From Scilla litardierei (lineage: Eukaryota; Streptophyta; Magnoliopsida; Asparagales; Asparagaceae): 64,000 nucleotides of DNA. Under the pieces are notes generated by a model, which worked only from the letters and a program-made list of their open reading frames with translations, was not told the origin of the DNA and searched no databases. How positions within the stretch are numbered: position 1 is the stretch's first letter; each line of letters begins with the position of its first letter. Below, piece by piece: positions 1 to 9,672 of the stretch. The stretch spans positions 30,032,418-30,096,417 of the forward strand of contig CM061132.1 in assembly GCA_030789695.1 (NCBI GenBank). Direction: 5' to 3'. The position numbers and the translations under genes were made by a program.

Positions 1-2
1 TC

Positions 3-680
3 CATCATGTTGAGTTTGCCTACAATAACAGCTACCAGGCGAGTATTGGCATGGCGCCTTTCTCCGCAATATATCGGAAGAAATGTCGATCGCCACTGAG
101 CTGGGATGACATTCGAGACAGGGAGCTGTTACGACCTGAGATGATTGTGGAGATAGTGGATGTTGTGAGGAACATCCGGGAGAAGCTGAGGATTGCGCAG
201 GACCGTTTCAAGCATTAGGCAGATGCTAAACAGAGGCCTTTGGAGTTTTAGCCTGGAGATTATGTCTTCCTAAAGATCTCTCCGAACCACGGAGTTATCC
301 GATTTGGGAAGAGAGGCAAGCTGAGTCCGAGGTACATTGGGCCGTTTGACGTCTGGGAGAGAGTTGGAGCTGTGGCGTATCGATTGGTGTTGCCACCGTC
401 ACTGGAGGGAGTTCACGACGTATTTCACGTATCCCAGTTATGTCGATACGTCAGTGATCCGTCCCATGCTGTGGATTTCTCGGAGATCACGGTTCGTCCG
501 GATCATAGCTATGATCAACAGCTGGTTGAGATTTTGGATCGACGGCAGAAGCAGCTGAGGAATAAGACCGTCGACTTGGTTCGAGTGCAGTGGCGTCATG
601 GTTCCCCTGGGGAGTCCACCTGGGAGCGTGAGGATGACATGAGAGAGCGCATCCCGCACTTGTTCCCGAGCTGTAGTTGA
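3..680 (+). pseudogene. Ty3/gypsy polyprotein, 3' remnant (integrase tail and chromodomain-like end)
   Basis: The frame beginning at base 3 reads through the C-terminal part of a gypsy integrase: a YNNSYQASIGMAPF stretch (late integrase core), then the FLKISP and LSPRYIGPF motifs of the C-terminal domain, DVFHVSQL, and finally VQWRHGSPGESTWERE, which resembles the chromodomain-like end of chromovirus-type gypsy elements (Tekay/Del group). The frame ends at 680. Two in-frame TAG codons, at 216-218 and 249-251, interrupt it, so this copy cannot make a full polyprotein. Reverse transcriptase and RNase H lie outside the window to the left. A polypurine tract and an LTR follow directly. Family assignment is confident at superfamily level and less so at lineage level. 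Confidence 0.88.
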
Positions 681-708
681 TGTTGATTCCGAGGGCGGAA
701 TCATTCCT

Positions 709-721
709 AAGGTGGGAAGGA
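709..721 (+). promoter_or_regulatory. Polypurine tract of the gypsy element
   Basis: A purine-rich stretch (AAGGTGGGAAGGA) lies directly before TGTCACGGTCGG, the usual layout for the plus-strand primer site next to a 3' LTR. It lies 28 bases after the polyprotein stop. Confidence 0.7.
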
Positions 722-2455
722 TGTCACGGTCGGTTTTCGATCGTACTTTCTTCGTGCACGTGCTTTTGACCGTGCACGTGTTTATTTTAGACTTTGTTTG
801 TTTTTGAACACTTTGGTGTGATATGTCGGTGTGATCGTCTCTGAGAGTATTAAATTGTGGCACTATTATGGAATGACATTTCTCGAGTCGTTCCCCCACG
901 ATTTGATCTCATTTGAAGTGACGTCACGATTTTCACTTTTGACGTGAGACGTTTCTATTTTTAGTTTCGTCCCTCGACGTATAAATTGAGATCCGTCTTC
1001 TCATTTTCCTATTATCCCAAGCCCTAGACTTAGTCAACCCCTCTTATATATATAGACCCTAGGTTAACCTATTTTCCCAAAGAAATCAACCCTAGCCGTC
1101 ACTTTTCATCCCCAAACTTTCGCATTCCCTTCAGCACCTCATGCTCAGCCGCAGCCCTACAGCCGCTCGGCCAGACCGACGGAATCCCCCGCATCCACTC
1201 GATCTGACCGAGAGCTTTCCCCGCACCCAGCATCCCTGATACGACCGACGTATCGGCTCTGTCTAACCGACCCGCTCCCCGCTCCGCACGCTCCCCCGCT
1301 TCGTTGCAACCCCCGCTTGCTGCACAGCCCCGCTCTGTAGTGCTCGACCGACGGATCCTCTGGCAGCAGCCTGCTGTGACCGAACGCTCCCCCGCAGCAC
1401 TGCGCTGCAACCAACCCCAAGCCCGTGTTCTCTTGGTCTGACCGAGAGAATCTCTCGCAGCGGCTCGGTCTGACCGAGCGAAATTCGTCGCAACTTCAAA
1501 ACTCTTGCATTGCTTGCTGCCGTGGGCCCCTCAAGTTCTCCAGAGGTGTTGTGGGTCCCCCATTGACCCCTAGCACTGCTGTGGGTCCCACCCAAGCGTT
1601 TCCCTTGGTTGATTTGTCTATTACGACGTTGCGAGCATGTCGTATCTCTTCGTCGCAAGTCTTAGCGTTGGAATCTTGGTTCGTTGATCTCGATTTGACG
1701 AGCGAGGATCTATTTTGGGATTTGGACTAGGAGCGCATTCTTTATATTCCAACCCCTGGCATCACTACCCGACGCCAATGTAGCTTTCGCGTCGTGTTGA
1801 GGTAGCGTTCTGCACTCTTAGGACCCCCAACCCACTGCCTGTTAAACAAAATAAAAATTGGTGTTTTTGATTGTGTAAATTCACTAATCAGGATTAATAA
1901 TATGGGACTGTAGGCTGTTGGGCTTGTGCACGTAGGTAGTTTGGACCCTTTGACTTTCGGACGGTGTTTTTCAGACGTCAGGTTGCAGGCAAGTGAAACT
2001 TGCCGTTTTCTTGTTTAGGCCATGCTTTAGGCCACTTTTGTACCGTAACGTAAAAGAGACTAGGCAGTGAAATGATAGCTGCCTAGACGCCTATTTGATC
2101 TAGTTTGACAGCGAAACTAGATCCGACCCCTTTTACTTGCTTTCGTCCATGCATCTATAACTGTCATGTTTAAATTCCTTATCGGTACGCATTAAATTGC
2201 AACTTGCCATGCCATGTCATCTATGCTTGTATGTTGCATTCGTAGCACACGCTACCATACTTGTACTTCCTTGTTTAGGCTAGGCACCTGCGTTGCAGGC
2301 ACAGCCCTATGCCAAATACACTTCCTGGCTCGTGATCTAGAAGCGTGCCACTTGTGTTGGTCAAAAGACAATGCCCGATACACGTGGAGGGGTAGGGATA
2401 AGCGATCACTTGAGCGAAGGAGTTGGCCCATACAGCCACTCCAGACAAAGGGCGT
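722..2455 (+). mobile_element. 3' LTR of the gypsy element, cut by the assembly gap
   Basis: The LTR begins TGTCACGGTCGG immediately after the polypurine tract and continues for at least 1734 bases until the N run. A TATA-like TATAAATT at about 980-987 and a second TATATATATA at about 1045 are promoter candidates. Downstream (1150-1480) is GC-rich sequence with several GGTC/GACC inverted repeats. No CA terminus or target duplication can be identified because the end lies in or beyond the gap. Short ORFs here show no recognisable product. Confidence 0.75.
1157..1480. repeat. GGTC/GACC palindromes in the gypsy LTR
   Basis: Repeated short inverted motifs of the form CGGTC-GACCG occur through a C-rich stretch. 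The clearest is GCTCGGTC-T-GACCGAGC at 1463-1479, with perfect 8-base arms around one base. A related CTTGGTCTGACCGAGAG lies about 25 bases before it. This lies downstream of the TATA-like sites, so it would be in the transcribed leader. Confidence 0.6.
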
Positions 2456-2955
2456 NNNNNNNNNNNNNNNNNNNNNNNNNNNNNNNNNNNNNNNNNNNNN
2501 NNNNNNNNNNNNNNNNNNNNNNNNNNNNNNNNNNNNNNNNNNNNNNNNNNNNNNNNNNNNNNNNNNNNNNNNNNNNNNNNNNNNNNNNNNNNNNNNNNNN
2601 NNNNNNNNNNNNNNNNNNNNNNNNNNNNNNNNNNNNNNNNNNNNNNNNNNNNNNNNNNNNNNNNNNNNNNNNNNNNNNNNNNNNNNNNNNNNNNNNNNNN
2701 NNNNNNNNNNNNNNNNNNNNNNNNNNNNNNNNNNNNNNNNNNNNNNNNNNNNNNNNNNNNNNNNNNNNNNNNNNNNNNNNNNNNNNNNNNNNNNNNNNNN
2801 NNNNNNNNNNNNNNNNNNNNNNNNNNNNNNNNNNNNNNNNNNNNNNNNNNNNNNNNNNNNNNNNNNNNNNNNNNNNNNNNNNNNNNNNNNNNNNNNNNNN
2901 NNNNNNNNNNNNNNNNNNNNNNNNNNNNNNNNNNNNNNNNNNNNNNNNNNNNNNN
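2456..2955. other. Assembly gap (500 N)
   Basis: Exactly 500 N, a round placeholder length. It separates the gypsy 3' LTR from the last 268 bases of the Sirevirus 5' LTR. The true missing sequence must be longer if the 5' LTR is complete, because the 3' LTR of the same element is 1876 bases. Confidence 0.98.
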
Positions 2956-3223
2956 TGAGTTAGGGTTTCTAACTCAAGTATCCGGAGGGGATCCGGGTGG
3001 TTGGGACGTAAGATCATCGGGAACAAGTCGGGGAGACTTGGGTGGATCCGAACCCAGTAATATCTATTGTTAGCATTGTTAATTTTGTTTTGTCTTCAAT
3101 TTAAGCTTCCGCAAATTGATTTGGTAGTTGTTTGCACGATAATTAGGAATTATACTCCTCGTTATTTTTAAAGTACTATTCACCCCCCTCTAGTACTTGT
3201 GCAGTAGCTTGTAGGGCATTACA
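2956..3223 (+). repeat. 5' LTR of the Sirevirus (last 268 bases only)
   Basis: Aligns to 13930-14198 of the 3' LTR with five substitutions and one single-base indel, and ends GGGCATTACA directly before the primer-binding site. The remainder falls in the N gap. Confidence 0.95.
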
Positions 3224-3225
3224 TT

Positions 3226-3238
3226 TGGTATCGGAGCC
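3226..3238 (+). promoter_or_regulatory. Primer-binding site (initiator Met-tRNA type)
   Basis: TGGTATCGGAGCC, two bases after the LTR end, matches the TGGTATCAGAGC consensus complementary to the 3' end of plant initiator methionine tRNA apart from one A-to-G change. Confidence 0.88.
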
Positions 3239-3250
3239 AGATACTTAGCT

Positions 3251-5500
3251 ATGTCTGCCAACGACAACAAGACCGTTCGTCCACCTTCCGACTATGGCAC
3301 CTTCAGGAACCGTGAAGGAGCATCTTCGGTGATGGAAGGACATTCCTCAACGAGGCCTCCATTCTTCAACGGTACCAACTACGAGTACTGGAAATGCCGG
3401 ATGGAAACCTTCCTCCGGAGTGCATCTCTATGGAGGACCACGATGAAGGAATACGTCGAGCCCGCCGAAGAAGACTTTGAGAAATGGACAACCGCGGAGG
3501 TCGCCGCGGAGGTAAGCAATGCCAAGGCAATGAACACCTTGCAATGCGCATTGGAGCCCGAGGACTTCAATAAGATATGCACATGTAAGAGTGCATATCA
3601 AATTTGGAACTCCCTCCTCATACTACATGAAGGGACGAGTAGGGTAAGAGACTCTAAACTCGTAGTTGTTAACAAAGATTACGAAATGTTTCATATGCAA
3701 CAGGGCGAGAAGATGAAGGAGTATTACGCTCGCTTCGTCGACATCATAAACGAGTTGGAGGCTCTCGGCAAAACCTACACCCAAAAGGAGAAGTGTTCGA
3801 AGCTTATCGAAGGACTTCCTTCTTCTTGGGAAAAGCGTACCTTCGCCATCGAGGAATGTAATGATATGAACAAGTACACCGTAGTTCAACTAATGGGTAC
3901 TTTAATGTCATACGAGATACGCAAGGATAGCAAGCTAAAATTGCATGAAAAGATGAAGTCCTACCTAAAGCAAGACGAGCCAAAGAAGAAGGTTATTGCT
4001 TTCAAGGCCGCTCCATCCACATCCACATCAACCGATGATGAAGACTCGGAAAACGAGTTGGACTTGGAGTCCATGGCACTCATGGCCAAGAAGTTCAACC
4101 GTTTCTTCCGAAAAGGTAACTATAAGAACAAAGCTAAATTTGGTTCTTCTAACGCCTCCTCCTCTCCTTTGTGTTTCAAGTGCAATAAGCCAGGACACAT
4201 GAAAGCGGAGTGTCCTCTCAACAAGCAAAAGGAGAAGTGGAAGGCGCTGAAATTCGATAAGTCCAAGAAGTACAAGAAAGGGAACAAGAAGGGACTTGTC
4301 GGAGCAACATTCACCGACTCCGAGGATTCCTCAAGCGGAGAGTCGGACGATGAGCAAGTGGAGCAAGCGCACATGTGCTTTATGGCAAGAGAGGAGCATG
4401 ATCAAGGATCTTCCTCTTCCGATGATAGTGACGACGAAGGCGATGAGGTAACTATGGATGACCTTAGGAATGGTAATTCTCAATTATGGTCTAAATACAC
4501 TAAATTAGTAAATAGATATACTAAAGTAAAAGATGACCTAGCTAGCATTCAAACCTTGCCTAAAACTATCATCACCAACAACGACACCGTTGTTGAAGGG
4601 TTGAGGAATGAGATTGTTAATCTCAAGACTCAACTTGAACATGTTTGCATTGAAGATCCGGAGGATCCCAAGATAGCGGATTTGACTTCTCAAAACTCGA
4701 CTTTGAGTATTGAGAATGAGAATCTTAAATCTCGTGTTTATGTGCTCACATCGCAAGTATCCAACTTGGATACTTCTATGCGTTCTCTCACCGAGAAATA
4801 TGAGAACACATTAGGCCGAATTAATAAATTCAATAAGGGTAAGGACCATTTGGATAAAATCCTAAGTGACTTACTTCCGGCCAATCACCACATTGGCTTG
4901 GGGTATACGATGGGATGTTCATCCAAATCGGCCACTACTTTTGTTAGGCCAACTTCCGGTAACTCAACGAGTGGTAGCAAACACTCTATTGGTAGTTCAT
5001 CTACCAATGGTGCTTCCACCTCGTCCACACCCTCTTTCGGAAAGAAACCCACTTTGGGTGGACCTCCAAAGAAGGGGCATGCTTATATGTACACCAATAC
5101 TATGCCACGTAGGAACACACGTCCTACTCCACCGGCTCACACATATGATGATTTTTATGCAACACATTCACGGGCACGTGCACACCATGTGAGACACTCT
5201 CACGCACGTGTTCCCACACATGCATATGTTCACCCACAACATCATATGAATAATTATCTGCATGCACCATTCCATCATGTTCCTTATGCCTATCCACGAC
5301 ATGCATCACGTAGAAACCAACAACGCATGCATGCACCCAATAGGATGAGGGCTCCCAAGATTTTCACTATTTGGAGCCCAAAGGACACAAGCATGGATGA
5401 AAAACAAGTGTATATGAATGCTTATTTTTCGGATGTTGTGCATAGTAGAAATTATGTGGGGAAGTCTAAGTCCAATTGGACTTGGCTTCCAAAGGTCTAA
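3251..5500 (+). CDS. gag: Sirevirus Gag
   Basis: A 749-residue ORF starting at the first ATG after the primer-binding site. Residues about 35-230 are a UBN2/copia-type Gag domain (FFNGTNYEYWKCRM, then LIEGLPSSWEK). A CCHC zinc knuckle, CFKCNKPGHMKAEC, has its metal ligands at C308, C311, H316 and C321. Acidic Ser-rich segments follow, then a long predicted coiled coil at about residues 455-545. The tail (about 635-705) is extremely histidine-rich. Sirevirus Gag proteins are known to have C-terminal extensions with coiled coils and to bind dynein light chain LC8; ASIQT at residues 431-435 resembles an LC8-binding motif, which is inference. It packages element RNA in cytoplasmic particles. The frame is intact and ends in TAA; pol follows in another frame. 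Confidence 0.9.
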   Translation: MSANDNKTVRPPSDYGTFRNREGASSVMEGHSSTRPPFFNGTNYEYWKCRMETFLRSASLWRTTMKEYVEPAEEDFEKWTTAEVAAEVSNAKAMNTLQCALEPEDFNKICTCKSAYQIWNSLLILHEGTSRVRDSKLVVVNKDYEMFHMQQGEKMKEYYARFVDIINELEALGKTYTQKEKCSKLIEGLPSSWEKRTFAIEECNDMNKYTVVQLMGTLMSYEIRKDSKLKLHEKMKSYLKQDEPKKKVIAFKAAPSTSTSTDDEDSENELDLESMALMAKKFNRFFRKGNYKNKAKFGSSNASSSPLCFKCNKPGHMKAECPLNKQKEKWKALKFDKSKKYKKGNKKGLVGATFTDSEDSSSGESDDEQVEQAHMCFMAREEHDQGSSSSDDSDDEGDEVTMDDLRNGNSQLWSKYTKLVNRYTKVKDDLASIQTLPKTIITNNDTVVEGLRNEIVNLKTQLEHVCIEDPEDPKIADLTSQNSTLSIENENLKSRVYVLTSQVSNLDTSMRSLTEKYENTLGRINKFNKGKDHLDKILSDLLPANHHIGLGYTMGCSSKSATTFVRPTSGNSTSGSKHSIGSSSTNGASTSSTPSFGKKPTLGGPPKKGHAYMYTNTMPRRNTRPTPPAHTYDDFYATHSRARAHHVRHSHARVPTHAYVHPQHHMNNYLHAPFHHVPYAYPRHASRRNQQRMHAPNRMRAPKIFTIWSPKDTSMDEKQVYMNAYFSDVVHSRNYVGKSKSNWTWLPKV

Positions 5501-5553
5501 TCTTTTGGACCCAATGACCTTGGGTACCATGATATGAAATTTTCTATCTTTAG

Positions 5554-7947
5554 GTACTCAAGGAAAAGAAAAAGAAAAGGAGCAACAAATTTAAATTTAG
5601 CTCCAAGGGGAATTGGATACTCGATAGCGGGTGTTCAAAACACATGACGGGTGACGCTCAATTGCTCTCCGGAGTGGTTCCCATCGCAAATGGAAACCGC
5701 GTCGTATTTGGAGGCAACGAGAGCAGAACCATCATAGGTGTTGGTAAAGTGGGTAATCCTTCTAAACCCATTATATGTGATGTTTACCTTGTTAAAGGAT
5801 TAAACCACAATCTTATTTCAATAAGTCAACTTTGTGACAAAGGTTACAAAGTTAACTTTGCGAAAGGAATGTGCCATATTTTAAGAAAAGATAATAATGA
5901 ATTATTGTTTTCCGGCACACGCCATAAGGATATATATATCCTAGATCTTCCAAGATTACATGAACAATGCCTTATTACCAACACAAGTGAACAACACTTA
6001 TGTCATCGACGTTTTGGTCATGTGAACTTTGGAACACTTTTTAAGCTTTCCAAGTTAAATTCTATTAGAGGCTTCCCTAAGCTTGTCTTTCAAAAGAAAA
6101 GCTTTTGTGACTCGTGTCAACGAGGCAAGCTTCCAAAATCTTCATTTAAACCTAAGAAAAGCATTTCTTCTAAGCGGCCTCTAGAGCTATTACATCTAGA
6201 TTTATTTGGGCCAACTAGAGTTGCTTCATTAGGTAATGCTAGATATGGACTTGTCATCGTTGATGACTTCTCTAGGTTTACTTGGGTATTTTCATTGTGT
6301 AATAAAAATGAAGCTTTTGAAAACTTCACAATTTTTGTTAAAAAAGTACAAAATCTCTTAGGAACCACCATTGCCACTATTCGTAGTGATCATGGAGGTG
6401 AATTTGAGAATGAGTCTTTTGAGACATTTTGTGATGAATTTGGTATTACACACACCTTCTCTTTCCCTCGCGCACCTCCTCAAAATGGTGTAGTTGAGAG
6501 AAAGAATAGGACGCTAGTGGAGTGTGCTCGCACTATGCTTGATGATAGCCAACTTGGCCATCAATTTTGGGCGGAAGCGGTACACACCGCTTGCTATGTG
6601 TTCAATAGAATACTTTTGAGGCCCGGCACTAAACAAACTTGTTATGAATTGTTGTTTGGTAGGTTGCCTCAAGTTAAACATTTTCGTGTTTTTGGTTCGA
6701 AATGTTTTATTAAGAACACGTATGGTAGTTTGGACAAATTCGATCCACGATCCGATGAGGGGATTTTTGTTGGATATTCTTTGCGTAGCAAGGCCTACCG
6801 GATATTCAACAAACGAACCTCAACGATCGAGGAGTCGCTTCATGTGTCATTTAATGAAGGATTTGTTCCAACTAGAATTACTAATGATGATGACTCTATG
6901 GATGTCTTATGTGATTCAATTGGTAATTCTAACTCTAATGATTCTATTGATTCTATTGAGACTAACCCATCTAATGAAGTTGTTGAGAATGTTCCTAGTG
7001 ACCAAGGTATTCCCAAACGGCTTCATACCGTTCGTGACCATCCTCATGAGCAAGTCATTGGCAATATCCATGATAGTGTTAAGACGAGATCGCAAGTGAA
7101 CTACTTCGCTCATTGTGCCTTTGCCTCCTCGATAGAGCCAAAGAATGTTAATGAAGCATGCGAAGATAGCGCTTGGATCTTAGCCATGGAGGAGGAACTC
7201 ATTCAATTCGAGAGGAATGAAGTTTGGGAGCTTGTTCCATTGCCATCGAAGAACCACACTGTCATAGGGACAAAGTGGATCTTCAAGAACAAAACCGACG
7301 AAAACCAAGTCGTCGTCCGGAACAAAGCTCGGTTAGTTGCTCAAGGCTACCGTCAAGAGGAAGGTATTGATTTCGAAGAATCCTTCGCTCCGGTAGCTAG
7401 ATTAGAATCAATTAGATTATTATTGTCTTTTGTATGCCATAAGGATTTTAAATTATTTCAAATGGATGTTAAAAGTGCATTTTTAAATGGAGATGTTGTT
7501 GAGGAATTTTACGTTACTCAACCTCCGGGTTTTATTAATGAAAAATTTCCAAATCATGTTTTTAAACTAAAGAAAGCGCTTTACGGCTTGAGACAAGCTC
7601 CTCGAGCTTGGTATGATCGCCTAAAGAATTTTCTTTTGGATTTGAATTTTAAAATGGGAGAAGCCGATTCTACACTTTTTGTTAAGCATTCGAATAATGA
7701 TATAATTTTAGTTCAAATTTATGTTGATGATATCATTTTCGGTGCTACTAACTTTGCTCTTTGCGAAGAGTTTTCTAATGTTATGAAGGAACAATTTGAG
7801 ATGAGACACATGGGTGAGCTCAAGTATTTCTTAGGTCTCCAAATTCGCCAAATGGACGATGCAATCTTCATCCACCAAACGAAGTATACGGTGGAGTTGC
7901 TTAAGCGATTTGGAATGGAGAGTGCCTCCGGGAAAAGACTCCAATGA
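5554..7947 (+). pseudogene. pol: Sirevirus Pol, first segment: protease, integrase, reverse transcriptase
   Basis: The frame is open from 5554 after a TAG at 5551-5553; the first ATG is at 5644, already inside protease, so the ATG is not a real start. Domains in order: aspartic protease with DSG at 5623-5631; integrase zinc finger (HLCHRRFGH ... CDSCQRGK, about 5995-6125); integrase catalytic D, D, E in [15 protein letters not shown] and GVVERKN; reverse transcriptase with [23 protein letters not shown] and the YVDD box at 7720-7731. The frame breaks at about 7925-7947, just before the C-terminal RT/RNase H part, and ends in a premature TGA. It encodes the enzymes for maturation, reverse transcription and integration, but this copy is dead without frameshift correction. 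Confidence 0.9.
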
Positions 7948-8669
7948 GCACGACTACGCATCTTGATAAGGATACGGGTGGTAAGTATGTAGACATTCGT
8001 CTATATCGAGGTATGATAGGTAGTTTACTTTATCTTACCGCAAGTAGGCCCGATATTATGTTTGCCGTATGCGTATGTGCTCGTTATCAGTCTCAACCTA
8101 AGGAGTCTCACTTAGTAGCGGTAAAACGTATTTTTCGCTATCTAAGTTACACTTTAGATTTTGGATTACTTTATCCGAAATCTAGCACGTATGAGTTAAT
8201 CTCATATAGTGATGCCGATTATGCGGGATGCAAATCCGACAGGAAAAGTACTAGTGGCACTTGCCATTTTATAGGAAATTCCATTGTCTCTTGGTTTTCC
8301 AAGAAGCAAAATTCCGTATCACTTTCAACCACCGAGGCAGAATACATTGCCGCCGGTGCCGCGTGTGCTCAAGTTCTTTGGATGAGACACACACTTAAAG
8401 ACTTTGGTATAAATTGTGATACTTGCCCTATCATGGTTAACAACCAAAGTGCAATATGTCTTTCCAAGAACCCGGTACATCATTCCCGTTCGAAACATAT
8501 AGATGTCCGACACCATTTTTTAGATGACCATGTTGCTAAAAAGGACATCATTTTAGTGTACGTTGAAACCCAAAAGCAAATCGCCGATATTTTCACGAAA
8601 CCCCTAAAGGAGGACTCCTTTGTGAGGTTGCGTCGAGAATTGGGGATTATGGGTGAATCCGAGATATAG
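7944..8669 (+). pseudogene. pol: Sirevirus Pol, second segment: RT end and RNase H
   Basis: This 241-codon frame continues pol after the frameshift: RGMIGSLLYLTASRPDIMF (end of RT), then RNase H with SDADYAG, the STTEAEY acidic site, and SKHIDVRHHF. The position that normally carries the third catalytic acid (CDNxSA in related elements) reads VNNQSA here, so an Asp appears replaced by Asn. The nominal ATG at 7944 lies inside the domain and is not a real start. The segment ends GIMGESEI followed by TAG. Confidence 0.88.
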
Positions 8670-9672
8670 GATTCATGTTTCATTCAATAATCTTGCATGC
8701 TATTATATTTCGCAATATTTCATTCATGCTAGACTTATTGGATTTTTCGGGATTTTATGTGATATTTTGAATTTTTGCTCGAATTCATGTTTGAATGTCG
8801 TATTTGAGATTTCGATGTTTACTGGGGTAGTTTAGATGATTTTTGAGAGGATTGCGATGTATCATCCAAGTGTTTTGAGGAGAGAACTTCATTATCAATT
8901 TTTGGACTCATCTAGTCGGTCTCAGTTCATCAACCAACCGACTAGATTCACATCTAGTCGGTCAGCTAATGAACTCAGACCGACTAGCTCTATCTCTCAA
9001 CTTTTGAACTTCCTTAGTCGGTTTCAGTTCAATTACCAACCTACTAGATTCGTATCTAGTCGGTTAGTAAAAGAACTCAGACCGACTAACTCAAGCTATT
9101 TTTGAGTTTCCTCTCCAGCTTAACTCTTTAGTCGGTTCATGTTCAGTGACCGACCGACTAGATTGAGATCTAGTCGGTCAGTAAATGAACACAGACCGAC
9201 AAATTCTTATCAGTTAACTTGGATTCAGCCACTGTTTGCAACTAGTCGGTTCAAGCTCATTGACCGACCGACTAGATCGTGATCTAGTCGGTCAGTGCTT
9301 GAACTGTGACCGACTAGTTGTGCTAGGGACTGTTTGGTCTTTTGAGCTCTTGACCGACTTAAACTCGATCTGACCGACTCTTTTTCATTTTAGTCGGTTG
9401 CTATCTCTTCTCCAGCTCGCAAAACCCCCGTTCCTCCCTCGTGACCCTTCGTCTTCCGGCCTTTTTCCGACCATTCCCGCCGTCGCCGGCCGCCGATCTT
9501 CCACCTAGGGTAACCCCTCTCGCTCCCTCTCCTGTCTAGGGTTCGATTTTCAATTCCTAGGGTTAGGGTTAGTTCATTTTCTGTTAGGGCTTCTTCTAGG
9601 GTTTCGGATTTCCTAGGGTTCGGCTAGGGTTTCCTTGCTTTGATCTCTCGTGCGTTGTGTCTTGCTTCGATT
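8670..9672 (+). other. Spacer between pol and the extra ORF
   Basis: About 1 kb without a convincing gene. The middle is the palindromic repeat array (8912-9395). The last 280 bases are pyrimidine-rich with five or more copies of the short motif CTAGGGTT (about 9535-9630), reminiscent of telomere-like or plant leader motifs. Confidence 0.7.
8912..9395. repeat. Internal array of CTAGTCGGTC palindromic units
   Basis: Four units of about 75-80 bases at a spacing of roughly 110 (near 8912, 9014, 9129 and 9242), plus scattered half motifs to 9395. Each unit has the order TAGTCGGT, spacer with GTTCA, ACCGACTAGAT, short loop, ATCTAGTCGGT, spacer, GACCGACTA. In unit 4 the stem is 12 perfect bases (9266-9277 with 9282-9293) around a 4-base loop. 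The same module is arrayed in the 3' LTR of this element. Confidence 0.88.

Noticed and set aside
216..251. Stops in the gypsy polyprotein as a signature of methylated-C deamination (CAG to TAG)
   Set aside because: The first stop aligns with a position usually occupied by Tyr in related elements, so a C-to-T change at CAG is not the best explanation. With the two stops of the young copia element the sample is too small.
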